DNA from: Neovahlkampfia damariscottae
Lineage: Eukaryota; Heterolobosea; Selenaionea; Neovahlkampfiida; Neovahlkampfiidae
DNA: 64,000 nt
Assembly (NCBI GenBank): GCA_016618085.1
Contig: JABLTG010000083.1
Location: forward strand, 21,770 to 85,769
Reading direction: 5' to 3'
Below the pieces are notes generated by a model. That model searched no databases and was not told the DNA's origin. It was given only the letters and a program-made list of their open reading frames with translations. Shown piece by piece: positions 12,156 through 23,112 of the stretch. The stretch's first letter is position 1. Each line of letters starts with the position of its first letter. The translations under genes and the position numbers were made by a program.

Positions 12156-13066
12156 TTATACTCTATTTCTTAATTGATCTTCCAAATTGTGCTGGTTTTC
12201 ATCTATCCAATCATGTAACGATTTCTTTGAGAATGGAATGCCATGTCCAGAATAAAACATTTCACATGATTTTTCATTCAATAATTTCTTAATAGTACTC
12301 CTCAAATCCAAGTAATTTTCATAAACTGACAAAAAATGCAATGTTGGAGAGTTGGCTGTAAATAATGATCCAACCATAGCGTCACCAATGAAGCAATCAC
12401 CAGAAGAAGTAACCAAACTAATACTTCCATTGGTATGTCCTTAAATATTAAATTTTTCAAAAATCAATTTCCAAACCTGGTGTATATAGTACTTTCATTC
12501 CTTCATAATCTTTTAACACTTCTCCTCCTTCAAAAGTGTATTTCACATCAACTTTTGGCAATAAAACTCGAGGTCTTATTTTCATGATCAAATTAACAAA
12601 CTTATTATAAGACCATGGATTTGGAAGAGACACAGAACCGGTGTAGTATTTTTCATCAATTTTTGAAACAGCAAATGGAGATTTTGTGGCATAAGCCATC
12701 GATTCTAAACCACCTAAACAATTAAAAAACTTTTTTTTTGATTTACCTGTATGGTCTTGGTGATAATGGGTGACAAAAATTAACTCAATGTCAGTTGGTT
12801 GTATACCTCTGGATTTCATTTCATCTAAAATTACTTTTTCACTTGTGGAACCAATCAATGTGTCTATTAAGATATATTTTGAATTTGGTTGGATAAAGGT
12901 AACAATTTGCAATATATTTGAATGTGAGCAGTATTGGTTTTCTTGTACCAATTTTTTTCATTTCTTTTTTATATTTTGTGTTTTTGATTTGTGCCAAAAG
13001 TCCTAATGGTATTGCTATTAAAACTATAATAATTGTGATGGCAGTGATAATCGTTTTGTTGCACAT
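12156..13066 (-). CDS. Membrane-anchored metallo-beta-lactamase-fold hydrolase (frame broken at an A tract)
   Basis: A hydrophobic N-terminal anchor (about residues 4-25) leads into a metallo-beta-lactamase fold with FVTHYHQDHTG (HxHxDH), a later GHTNGS, GDCFIGDAM and YSGHGIP, so the zinc ligands are complete. Introns of 33 nt (inside the HTG motif, about 12715-12748) and 38 nt (before HTNGS, about 12440-12478) restore the frame. The junction between the anchor exon and the enzyme is out of frame at an A7 run near 12955; one base fewer would join KKEMKK to LVQENQYC. This may be a sequencing or assembly indel, or early decay. Likely a thiolesterase or lactonase-type hydrolase; substrate unknown. 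About 280 residues if joined. Confidence 0.82.
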
Positions 13067-13189
13067 TGTAGAGTATTATTGACCAATCGGATTTTTTCCG
13101 ATTCTTCATCAAATTTATCAACTTTGTTTTTATTTTCTGTGAATATTCAGAATTTGGTTTCGAATGTTTTTAGAAGGATTGTTGAACTT

Positions 13190-13204
13190 CTGATTGGCCA
13201 ACTT
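13190..13204 (+). promoter_or_regulatory. GATTGGCCAAC start-proximal element
   Basis: The counterpart of the element before the ATG at 7885, here 5-13 bases before the ATG at 13205. The core is the same and one base differs (C for A). Confidence 0.45.
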
Positions 13205-13789
13205 ATGAGGCTATTTGCATTTGCATTTGTTGTTTGTTTTTCACTCTGTTTTGCTCAAAACTGGATTAAGAAAAAGCATACAGTTGATGTTAAAGGAGAT
13301 AATGGATTTTCTGCAGTTGATTATGACCCAGCAGCAAAGCAAATCAAAGGACATGTTGAATGCTCATCACAATGCGATATTTTTTTAATGACAATAGAAG
13401 AGTATCATAAACTTAATTCAAGTAAAGCATTTGAAGAAATTGATGGAAAAACAAGAACAGGTTCATATGAGTTTAAACCTATCACAGATCAAAATATTAT
13501 AAAACAACACCTTCATGCTGTTGTTGTGAATCAAAATGCTCCTACAATTGAAGCAACATTTATACTTGACCAAGATATAGAATCTGGAAGAGTTAATGGT
13601 TTTATTTGGTTGTTGATCTTTATTGCACCAATCTGCTGTTTTTGTTGTAGTATTTTTATTGTTTGTGGTATTATTGGAGCTTTAAGAAATACCGTTTTGG
13701 ATGCGTTAGGAATGAGAAGTAAAAGTGACTATGAAGAATTTGGTGAAAGTATCAGTTTTATTCCAAATTCATCTGATCATATTTTGTAA
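13205..13789 (+). CDS. Secreted/type I membrane protein (paralogue B)
   Basis: Protein of 194 residues, clearly homologous to the one at 7885. It has a signal peptide (MRLFAFAFVVCFSLCFA), matching ectodomain motifs (AAKQIKGHVECSSQCDI, ITDQNIIKQHLHAV), and a membrane segment ending FIVCGIIGALRN. The C-terminal Gly/Ser repeats of copy A are replaced by a short unrelated tail. The reading frame is open further upstream without an ATG, but the methionine at 13205 matches the paralogue's start and begins the signal peptide. Together with the convergent RGS receptor downstream it repeats the arrangement at 7.9-10.5 kb. Confidence 0.85.
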   Translation: MRLFAFAFVVCFSLCFAQNWIKKKHTVDVKGDNGFSAVDYDPAAKQIKGHVECSSQCDIFLMTIEEYHKLNSSKAFEEIDGKTRTGSYEFKPITDQNIIKQHLHAVVVNQNAPTIEATFILDQDIESGRVNGFIWLLIFIAPICCFCCSIFIVCGIIGALRNTVLDALGMRSKSDYEEFGESISFIPNSSDHIL

Positions 13790-13857
13790 TTTCTTTGACA
13801 GAGTCGTAAACAGGTATTCAAATAAAAATTAAATTTTTTTCAAAAGAACCTTAAATG

Positions 13858-14430
13858 AAAGTTTTATTTGATTTCCATCATGTACCATTATCAATTAATT
13901 CCAACATGCACAAGATCGATCAGTTGTCGTTCAATTCATTCATGGTATATTTTAAGTCTAAACAAACAGGTAAAGTTTATTTATTACAAGACAATCGCAT
14001 CTAAGCAGAATTATCCTGAGGACTTACCATATCAAAGTTTTGAAATAAGGATAAAACTGGACTGCAACTGATATCCATATCAAGCATCAGCAAATTTTAA
14101 AGACAAAATACTCTTCCCAATAGGTTGTGGAGAAAAATATCAATTTATAAAGTGTTTGAACTTCCAAACCACGTTTTCTTTTTAGATTTTAAAAAAAATA
14201 TTGACTTTGATTCAAATGATCCTGTTGATTTTTCTGAACTTTTCAATATGATAAAATTACAAAACTTACCAATAGCTATTGCTAGAATGTTTGTATTGTC
14301 TAATGTCTGGATTGTCACAACATTTCGTCGCAGAAATCGAAACTGCTTATCATTGGTAGAAATCAATGATTTATTGAAAGAAGAAATTGATTTATTTGAC
14401 AATGTCTTCAAAAATCTATTATGGATATAA
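13858..14430 (+). pseudogene. Degenerate coding stretch of unknown origin
   Basis: This interval carries protein-like stretches in different frames. One (about 13855-14071) includes KFIYYKTIASKQNYPEDLPY and could be joined by a 25-nt intron. Another (14125-14430) includes FFLDFKKNIDF and FSELFNMIKLQNLP. Between them no GT-AG intron restores one frame. It could be a decayed gene or one with an exon structure I cannot resolve. No family recognised. Confidence 0.3.
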
Positions 14431-14440
14431 ATTTTAAGTT

Positions 14441-16294
14441 TTAATGAATTTGAATGAGACCAGTATTTTCTCCAATCAAATCATTTTTCAATTGAAATCG
14501 ATAATATCTTGAAGAGGTGATAAACCGAGAATAGGTATCTGATAAATTATCCTTCACACAAGATAATACACCGTCAAATAAATTTGGTTCGAAATGATCA
14601 ACGTACATCTCATTTTGAACTTCTTTGATGATGGATCCAGAAATATTGGCTTCCAACTCTGATGCTTGACCATTCAAATATTTCTTAAAGATATCTCTTC
14701 CCAACTCTCTTCGATCATCCTCATCATCCATAATTTGATACCTTTTAATATCTTCGAATAAAAACACATTTTCAAATGAGAATTCACTCTTCACAAAATC
14801 GTTGAAAAGTTTCAATTTTTCTTCATTTGAAAAAATTTCTTCGATCGTGTCTAAATCCATTTTGTTATGTTTACGGCAGCATGATAAACAAACCATAATT
14901 TTTTTGATCAATGTGTATGATAGAATAAATCCAGTAAAGTAAAAAACATAAGAAGCATTTGTCAATGTTTCAATCACAATTTCTAAGGAATGAAAATCTG
15001 TTGAGAGACATTGAAGCATTGAATAATCTGTAGATTGAGCTCTCATTATTTCTCTGTATACGTATTTTATACAAACACAAGCTAATAATAAAATCAAAGT
15101 GAATTGTTGCATTCTAAATCTGAAAGGATCAGTTTTGATCCAATATTTCCTACAATTGCAAAAGAAATCTCGAAAATTCATTGAAAAATCAAACAATACA
15201 AATGCTAAAATGGAAACTATCAAAAATGCATCATAAAATCGGTTGTACTGTGCCCAAATAAACATTGGAATGAAATTATCGCCCGCAGATTGATCAAATG
15301 AGCCTAATCCCCAAATAATCAATACAAATACAAGTGAATGACCAAGAAATAATATCAATCCAAAAACTAAAGCTCCAATTCCTGAACTTGCATATTTCAA
15401 GAATCTAATAAATTTAATAGACCAAGGAGATATCGTATTTTCATGAAGTGCATCCATATTTTTGTGAATAAACAATATCAAAAACATTCTCAAAAAATTC
15501 TACAAAATAATTAAAAAGCATCAAAATTGAGTTACAATTTGAATCAATAAAAAAGCAGCCATTTTCAATGGAACTGTAACAGTCAAAAAAATGTTATTTT
15601 CGTATTTATATGCTGTTTCAACTGTTGAAACATAAGGCAATATATCAACAAATCCAGCAAGAAACTCTGTACAAATTCCCATGGTCATAATTACACCACG
15701 AGAAGTAAATGGTTGCCATGATCTCCAAAGTGCAATTATTGAAAAAAGAACAAAGAAACCAAACAATGTTTGTTCAAAAATATAATAATATAAGTTGATA
15801 CTTCCAAATGTTTTTGAACAATAAAATGGATTACATGGAGCAAAACTTTTTTCAATGTTTAAAGTAGTGAATATTTTTGTGAAATTATTTATGTCCTCAT
15901 CACACCTGAAAATGATAAAATTTGAAGAATTTATAATCTGCTGTGGTATCTTTATAGAAACTACTGTGATGTCCCAACTTCCTCGAATGTAATTAAAAGC
16001 GGTTTCGTCATATTCATCAGAACAGTTTTTTGTCATACTTCCAAAGTATCTTTTACTCTTGTGATAAAAATAATCACATGTAATATCTTTAGGATTTGCA
16101 GACTTTGAGAAAGAGAAAGCAGAAAATCCTTGTGTATTTGATTCACAAAAAGATGTAGTTACTTGTACTAAATCACAATTTTCAACATCTGTCAAGTCCA
16201 TGAAATTATTTCTATACACAGAACATCTGCCAGTGTATTGTGTTTTTGTCTGGGTAAACCATAAATAAAAAAGCACAAATAACAGTTGCTTCAT
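14441..16294 (-). CDS. Seven-helix membrane receptor with C-terminal RGS domain (copy B)
   Basis: About 605 residues, a paralogue of the gene at 8573-10460. Signal peptide, Cys-containing ectodomain (CDLVQVTTSFC, FSAFSFSKSA), seven membrane helices, then an RGS domain (LFNDFVKSEFS, ENVFLFEDIKRY, HFEPNLFDGV, TYSRFITS). A 36-nt intron (about 15492-15527) falls at the same codon as in copy A, between a run of hydrophobic residues and NFLRM, which shows the duplication came after intron gain. Expected to accelerate G-alpha GTP hydrolysis under control of an outside signal; that control is inferred from architecture. GATTGG lies about 18 bases upstream. Confidence 0.9.
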
Positions 16295-16343
16295 CCTGGT
16301 GATGTTTTTGATTGGTGAAAAAAAAAATGTGTGAAGATGTTTT

Positions 16344-17120
16344 TTATTTCATAAGTTTTTTCACAGAAAAATCGTATTCTTTTTGTGATAAAACACCCTT
16401 TTCAAGGAGTCCATTTAATTTATCAAGTTTTGCTTGTTTTTCACTGTCCAATCCAGAAACTTCTGTTGTTTTGACATTTGAAGCTTTAGGTGTTTCTTTT
16501 TTTTCTGTAGCAACAGGTGAAGCATTATTTGTATTTTTTGATGTTGGTGGTGCGGAACCAGTTATTTTTGATACAGAATGATCATATTCTTCTTGTGACA
16601 AAATTCCTCTCTCAAGTAAGTTTTGTAATTTATCAAGTTTAGCTTGATCTTCATCTGATAAATTGCTTGAAGAATTTTTTGGAGTTGTTTCAGATTTTGA
16701 TATTTCTTTTGGTGTTTGATTTGATTGTGGTAAAATTCCTATGATTTTGGATACAGAATGATCATATTCCTCTTGTGAGAGTATACCTTTATCAAGAAAA
16801 CTCTTTAATTTTCCAAGTTTTGCTTCATCTTCTTCTGATAAACCATCTTTGGAAGTTGGTTTTGAAGAAACTTTGACTTCTAATTTTTGTTGTTCTTTTG
16901 GTGGATTTTTTACAATTTTTAACATTGATTTATCATATTCTTCTTGTGTCAAAATACCCATTTTCAAAAAGTTTTGGAATTTGTCATAAGAGTCTTGATA
17001 TTTTTCGTTTATCAATTTCATTTTTGCTCCGTATTCATAATCAGTTACTATACCCTTTCCATTTAAATTTTTTAGTTTATTGATTAAAATTTGATCATCG
17101 TTGTCATAGTTCCACTCCAT
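16344..17120 (-). CDS. SHOCT-like repeat protein (five repeats)
   Basis: 258 residues built from five copies of a 22-24 residue helical unit with the pattern KLxxLLxxGILSQEEYDxSVxKI, at about residues 10, 45, 95, 150 and 225. Variable linkers rich in Lys, Ser, Thr and Pro separate them. The unit resembles the SHOCT (short C-terminal) domain, which is usually a single copy at the end of bacterial membrane or oligomerising proteins. A tandem array in a eukaryote is unusual. No signal peptide or membrane segment is seen. Start Met at 17118-17120; an upstream Met is in frame but its stretch looks non-coding. A GACCAATC element lies about 34 bases upstream. Function unknown; oligomerisation is a guess. 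Confidence 0.75.
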   Translation of the reverse strand: MEWNYDNDDQILINKLKNLNGKGIVTDYEYGAKMKLINEKYQDSYDKFQNFLKMGILTQEEYDKSMLKIVKNPPKEQQKLEVKVSSKPTSKDGLSEEDEAKLGKLKSFLDKGILSQEEYDHSVSKIIGILPQSNQTPKEISKSETTPKNSSSNLSDEDQAKLDKLQNLLERGILSQEEYDHSVSKITGSAPPTSKNTNNASPVATEKKETPKASNVKTTEVSGLDSEKQAKLDKLNGLLEKGVLSQKEYDFSVKKLMK

Positions 17121-17336
17121 TTTCTTTTGTGAAAAAAATCTGGTTTCTGTTGACCAATCATTGATCAATATCACCAAGTTTAGAAAAAAAAGAAAATTTA
17201 TCAAATTTTGAAAAAGAAAATGCAGACAACTTGTTGTCAAATTTCCACCAATTGTTTTACCAACGGTTATAAATAACAACCAATAAAATCATTTTGTAAC
17301 AGTAAACTCCAAAAAAAACCCACAAAAACAGAAAAA

Positions 17337-18231
17337 ATGAAATATGAATTAAACGTCCACATTATTGATGCAAGAGATGTCCCAGGTATGGACCTCAATG
17401 GAAAATCAGATTTATTCGTTGAAATCAAAGTAGATCAAAAATTTAAAAGAACAAAAACAATTAAAAAAACAAGTAACTTTTTGAACCTGAAAAACTAACT
17501 TTTAAAGACTTTCCAATCTGGGATGAAATGTTTATTCTTCCTTTTGATGGATTCAACCAAAACTGTCAAATTGCATTATACGGTAAATTCAGAAATACCT
17601 GTCTGACTTTTTTTAGATTGGGATTCAATCTCAAATAATGGTAGAAATTCATTGTTTTATTTATTTTTTTAGATTTAATTGGAAAACTTCAAGTACCAAT
17701 CGGACAATTACTTCCTGGAAAAAATGATTTATTTTTAAAGATGGAAGTCAAAGGAAAAACTGTTTTTGTTCACACAGTAATGTTTGTTCATCCAGTTCTT
17801 CAAGTTGCTCTTTGTGAAGGAAAAGATTTGTAAGTGAAAAAAAAAAATTAATTTTTTTTTTCTTCAAAGACCAGCTATGGATTTAAATGGAAAAGCAGAT
17901 CCTTTTGCATTACTTAAAGTTGGAAAGAAAGAATTCAAATCAAAAACAATCAAAAAAACTTTAAACCCAAATTGGAATGAAAATTTTGAATGGAAACTTG
18001 ACGCTCATTTAGATGAATTACTCTATGTTAGCGTATTTGATTGGGATATGTTATCAAGCAATGGTAAGAAAAAGAAAAAATTAGTTTGTTAATTTTTTAA
18101 TAGATTTAATTGGAAGATGTGTTGTTACAATGTCTTCATTAAAATGTGGTACAAATGATCTTTGGCTTTCATTAGAAAGAGGTGGAATGGTTCACTTAAA
18201 AATCACATGTATTGGATTTGGACTCAGATAA
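17337..18231 (+). CDS. Tandem C2-domain protein
   Basis: Six exons joined by five introns of 33-41 nt encode about 235 residues consisting of two C2 domains. Each starts with xVxIxxARDVPGMDLNGK-type sequence (second copy CEGKDLPAMDLNGK), followed by KTIKKT, W(D/N)E and VFDWD/LYDWD, then DLIG(K/R). The Asp residues of both calcium-binding loops are present (MDLNGKSD, DWD), so calcium-dependent phospholipid binding is likely. There is no membrane anchor. Such small double-C2 proteins are common in amoebae and are linked to membrane traffic. Introns fall at equivalent places in both domains (after the KT, before DWD-type and DLIG motifs), a sign of internal duplication of an already split gene. 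ACCAAT lies about 55 bases upstream. Confidence 0.9.
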
Positions 18232-18360
18232 ACTACTAATAAACATATAAAAACTTTTTCCTTGAATTCATTTGCTTTCCATCTTTGTTATAAAAACTTC
18301 TCTTTCAGTTGTTTTCAGTTTTTGGTTGGTTAAAATTTTCTGTTCAAACTTATTTTGTTT

Positions 18361-19679
18361 ATGGAGCTGAATAGTCTTGTTTTTGAAAGAATGATATCAC
18401 AACTATATGAACTGATAAACAGCACCAAATCTGAAAAACAGTTGGAAGCAACAACAAAAGTGAGAATTCTCCTTTCAGGTTTGGAAAAATAAAAAAAAAA
18501 GTTAAAAAAAAAAACAATAGAAGAATCATCTCCTCCAATTTCCAGAGTAATAGAATATGGTTTTATACCAATTTTTGTAAAATTTTTAAACGACACAACA
18601 AATCCAAAATTACAATTTGAAGCTGCTTGGTGTTTGACAAATATAGTCTCTTCTGAATCGGAACATGTTCAAGCAGTCCTGAAATCAGATGCTGTATCAA
18701 CTTTCATCAAAATTTTAAACGAATCTAATCACGTTGAACTCATAGATCTATGCATTTGGGCACTAGGAAATATAGCAGGTGATTCTGTCGAATTTAGAGA
18801 TAATCTATTACAAGAAGATGTTTTTTTGTCTGTTTTAAGTCGAATGATATCACCTCCTAGTCCAGTGATATTAGAGTAACTTTGAAAAATGAATTTTTAA
18901 TTTTTAAACCTAGAAACGCGACTTGGACATTATCCAATCTAGTAAGAGGATCTCCATTGCCACCTTTATCAAAATTTGAATCAGCTATTCCTGTTTTGAC
19001 CAATTTATTAGAAGCCAAAACTGAGACTGACATTTTAATTAATATCTGTTGGTTTTTTAATTATATTTCTCAAGAGAATGTTCAAATAATTATTGAGCAT
19101 GATGTTCTTTCAAAATTGATTAAAATATTAAATCATAAATGTGGAGTAGTTGTTCAAGTGGCCACCAGGACTTTAGGAATATTCTCTGAAAATGATCATC
19201 ATATTAAAGTGTTAATTCAATCAAATGGATTGATACCAATGAAGAAACTGATACGACATCATTATGGAGCAATTAAAAAAAGTGTAATTTGGAGTCTTTC
19301 AAATATGGCAACTTGTTACTGGCAAAATGATTCGTTGATTTCTGCAGGAATTTTCCAAGAATTATTGGAAATTTCTTATTCTGAAAAATCTGAAATTTTG
19401 AAAGAAATTTTATATGTTTTTTCGAATGCTGTTGAAAGTGCTTCCAAAAAACAAATTGATTATTTAATTTCAATTGGAATGATTGAAATGTTTCTTCATG
19501 TCCTCAGCACAAGAAAGAATTACAAAAAGATTTATATCATTATTTTCGAAGCCATTGAAATTATATTGGAATATGAAGATTTATTGACGATTTTTGAAAA
19601 TGCAGGAGGAATAATCGTTTTGAGAAAAACAAAGTATATCAGATCAAAGAATATTTTAAATCGGTTTTTTGATGAGTAA
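18361..19679 (+). CDS. Importin-alpha-like ARM-repeat protein without IBB domain (copy 1)
   Basis: Three exons, about 411 residues. Armadillo repeats carry the importin-alpha signature: FEAAWCLTNI, CIWALGNIAGDS, ATWTLSNLVRG, VIWSLSNMA. Intron 1 (18479-18520, 42 nt) restores SPPISRVIEYGF; a second of about 42 nt falls at 18876-18917. Importin-alpha recognises nuclear localisation signals through the W/N pairs of these repeats. The N-terminal basic importin-beta-binding segment (about 60 residues) is absent: the protein starts at the first ARM repeat. Several later repeats have lost the Trp/Asn pair (ICWFFNYI). It may be a divergent receptor or have another peptide-binding role. A homologue lies at 31389. 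Confidence 0.85.
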
Positions 19680-19779
19680 AATGTATCCATTGAAAGTAAT
19701 CATATTGTCATTTTGTGAATAAATTTCATTTTTGAAGTCCAATTGATTTCGTCCAATCAAAATTTAGTCTTCTTCCAAA

Positions 19780-21009
19780 ATGACCTCACAACCGAATTTG
19801 GAGAGAATGAATGAAATTGTAAATAATCGAGTACAGACTCAAATTTCACATGAAAAATTAACTTTCTACTTTGAAGCTAAAACAACTTTACCGAAAGACC
19901 AGAATTTTAAATTACAAGACACAACAAAACTGCTGAATTATTACACACAAATACTTTACCAAAGTCAAAACGAAAAAGAATTATCTAAAAATTACCATTT
20001 ACGAGGCTCAATTTATTTTGATTCTTTTGACTACTATTTAGCTTTAAATGATTTTTTAGAAGCTGAAAAATTTGACAAAGAAAACTCTGTTTTATATTAT
20101 GACATTGCATGTGTTCATGTATCTTTAGATGATAAAGAAAAATATTTGTCTTATTTACTTAAATCACTTGAAATTGATCCAGACTTTGTTTATGGTAAAA
20201 TTGAAAAAAAATTAAAACCAATGAATTTAGCAAATGAAAATTTATCTTATTATTACCATATGAAAGAAGATTATGATAAAGCATTATATTATCTGGAGAA
20301 GTGTATCAAAAAAGATCCATATTATTTATCCGGTTACAAATCAATAGCTTTTGTTTATTCTGAACTGGATAACAAACAAAAACAAAAAGAATACTATCAA
20401 AAAATCATTGATATACATGAAAATAAGAAATCAGAAGACCATATGACAGCTTCAATTGCTTATCATGAATACGCAAATATACTCTATTATGATGAAGAAA
20501 ATACAGAAAAAGCATTTCTTTATTATGATAAATCGATTTCAATTTTCCCACGTAAGAGTTAAAAATGACTAAAAAAACATCATAGATTTTTCATTGAATT
20601 GGTTTTCTAGAGGAGTTTTGCATGTGGAAAAGGAACAATACACCGAAGCAATTTATGACTTTACAAAATGCATTGAATTTAAAAAATCAAATGCATACGA
20701 GTATAGAGCACATTGCTATGAAAAATTAGAGAGATATGAACTTGCATTGGAGGATATGTCCACGTAAGCTTATAAAGAAAATTGATTAACAAATTTAGAT
20801 ATTTGGAATTATCATCAGACATTTGGTGTTATATGAAAATTGGTGAATTATATTTCTTAATGAAACAATTTGATATGGCTTTAATTCATTTTGATACATT
20901 TCATCAAAACAGTCCAACTACAGACAATCAATTTTTGAAACTTTTAATAGAAGACTGTTTGGATGAATTGAGTCAAGAAGAAGAAGATGAAGCTTCAGAT
21001 GAATACTAA
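19780..21009 (+). CDS. TPR-repeat protein
   Basis: About 386 residues in three exons (introns of 34-35 nt at about 20552-20585 and 20765-20799). The protein is a series of tetratricopeptide repeats: YHLRGSIYFD, YYDIACVHVS, YYHMKEDYDKALYYLEKC, YKSIAFVYSE, EYTEAIYDF and MKIGELYFLMKQFDMALIHF. TPR arrays make helical scaffolds for protein partners. The C-terminus is acidic (SQEEEDEASDEY), a feature often seen in chaperone-linked or complex-assembly TPR proteins, but partner and role are unknown. TCCAATC lies about 12-15 bases before the region just upstream of the ATG. Confidence 0.85.
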
Positions 21010-21093
21010 TTAAAATGCTTGATATAAAAAATTTTCTTCAATTATTTTCAACCAATCAAAAATTTAACCGATTTAACTTCTTTTCAAACAAAA

Positions 21094-22733
21094 ATGATTC
21101 TGTTGAAGATTTGTTTGGTTCTTATGCTGATACAGAGTTCAATATCTATTTGGACATTATATCCGAATGTTCCATCGCTGACTTCACCTTCAAGTTTCAG
21201 TTCAAAAAGATTATCAAAAATTAAAGTGGAATATCCAATTTTTACAGTAGAAAATCTTTATAAAAACCACTAAAATATTGTTTAGAGTCATTATAGTTTT
21301 CATTCTATTATTAGATTATTCGGAAATGATGAATGGACAACTTATGGGCCTGTTGAAGACATGCAAGAAAATCAATTAATTAATTTATGTACTCATTCAC
21401 TTGATTTTATTCAAAAAAATTATTCACAGGCTTGGAATTCAAACAGATTTTGTGAAGAGATGTTTTGTTCATCCAATAGAAATATATCATTCTTTGAAAG
21501 GGAAATAGGTGATAGTTTCTTGTATAATAGTATATTTACATTTTGTCATTTATGTGATAACAGTTTAAATCAAGTGGATTTCATCAACCGAGTATCCAAT
21601 GGGACTTGTCCAACTTCAAGTAGGATTTTGAAGAATTTTGAGAAATGTTTTGATTCAAATTCAGTTAATTTGAAAATAATACCATATTTTGATTTTAATT
21701 TTGGTCAAAATGATGATACTTGGTGTTTGTCCATTCCAAAAAATAAGTTCTTCTTTAGAGACGATATCAATAACTTAGTTTTGTTGCCATTTGATTTATT
21801 TTTTCATTGTATATTTGTTGCTTGTTGTTATTCACTATTGATGTTTTGTTTATTATTTTTTTTGATAGCACCGGAGATTTTTCAATTGGTTAGAAAAATC
21901 AAAAAGAAAGAACATAAATGCACATTATTGACAACATTTTCATTGAGAAATCAATTGATTCTAAATTTATTGATTGCAACTGGATTTCCTATTTTTATGT
22001 CTGTTTTGGATTTTTTCATTTTTTTTGCTTCAAATTATTTTGTTTTGTACGCTTATGGATTGATGATTTCATATTTGACTCTTTCATTTGCTTATGTACA
22101 AACAATAACTTTATGGGCTCATTATGTATCGAGATCCTCAAATTTAGCAAAGAATACATTGACAAGAAAACATCAGTAACTCATATTTGATTGGTTTTTA
22201 AAATTCCATTTTTTATTAGAATCATCTATATCATCACTATTTCATTTATCATTTTATATTGTATCCCATTTGTACCTATAGTCGCTTTTATCGGTTGGGA
22301 AACATTAGATTTCAAAATATCAATTGGAATATACTTCGTTTTGATTTTTGTTATCACTTCATTCATAGCAGGATTCATGATGACTTTCTCACTGATGATG
22401 TTTAGAATACTATCAAAAATAGAAAAAGATAGCCTCGAAAAAGCGAAATATTTTGTCAAATTAAAATTCACCAAATTATCATTCGCCTTGGTATTCATTT
22501 TAGTTTTCACTTCAATTTCATTGTTGCTGTTTTATTTTTATTGGAATGGAATTGTTGTAAATTGGACAATTCATTTTATGATTCCAGTATTGCTTTATGT
22601 ATGTCCAGCGTTGTTTGTTTTCATTTTATTTTTGGGAATTACAAATTGGACTTTATTCAAAGAATTCTTCTTGTTTGCGATTACATGTGGAAAATATCAA
22701 ATTGAAGATGAAGCTATTATTACAATTGAATAA
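21094..22733 (+). CDS. Seven-helix surface protein, GPCR-like, no RGS domain
   Basis: Three exons joined across introns of 39 nt (about 21250-21288) and 44 nt (about 22177-22220) give about 518 residues. A signal peptide (MILLKICLVLMLIQSSISIW) starts the protein. A Cys-rich ectodomain of about 210 residues (CEEMFCSS, FCHLCDNS) follows, then seven hydrophobic helices (about 240-510) and a very short C-terminus. Layout matches the RGS receptors nearby but the sequence is different and no RGS domain is present. The core (LWAHYVSRSSN) is loosely like TOM1/THH1-type seven-helix proteins; this is uncertain. The ATG was chosen because it opens the signal peptide. CCAATC lies about 45 bases upstream. 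Confidence 0.78.
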
Positions 22734-22971
22734 AGCTTCTGATTTGACAAAGGAAAAATAATTGAATGTCGGTCTTAATTTCCTTTATGAATATTCTTAT
22801 GTTCATTTCAACTTGTTTTTATTTTGTTTTTCGATTTATGAACGTGCAAAAGGGGGTGAATTTCGTTGGTCAAAAAAAATGTTGCATTTAAAAAACAATG
22901 AAATTTTAGTGAAACATTAAGAACATCCAATGTACAAACAAAAAAAAATCCTTCTTTGTGCACAAAAATGA

Positions 22972-23043
22972 TACTCATGGAGGGACTCGAACCCTCAACC
23001 GTCAGCTCATAAGACTAACGCACTACCATTGTGCTACACGAGT
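22972..23043 (-). tRNA. tRNA-Ile (anticodon UAU)
   Basis: A 72-nt cloverleaf read on the minus strand: 7-bp acceptor stem (ACTCGTG/CATGAGT, one G-T pair), 4-bp D stem with a short GG-containing loop, anticodon stem with loop CTTATGA (U33, anticodon TAT), 5-nt variable region, and a T arm GAGGG-TTCGAGT-CCCTC. Internal A and B boxes are present. No intron. A1-U72 and G37 are unusual for tRNA-Ile, whose codons starting with A normally need A37. Confidence 0.88.
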
Positions 23044-23112
23044 TATTGGTGGAATGGGAAAATTGTTTGAGTCTAGATTAAAGTTGTTTTTGATGGAAGT
23101 TTTGTAATTTCT

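Noticed and set aside
13079-13204. N-terminal extension of the second small membrane protein
   Set aside because: The frame is open but has no ATG, and the paralogue starts at the signal peptide.
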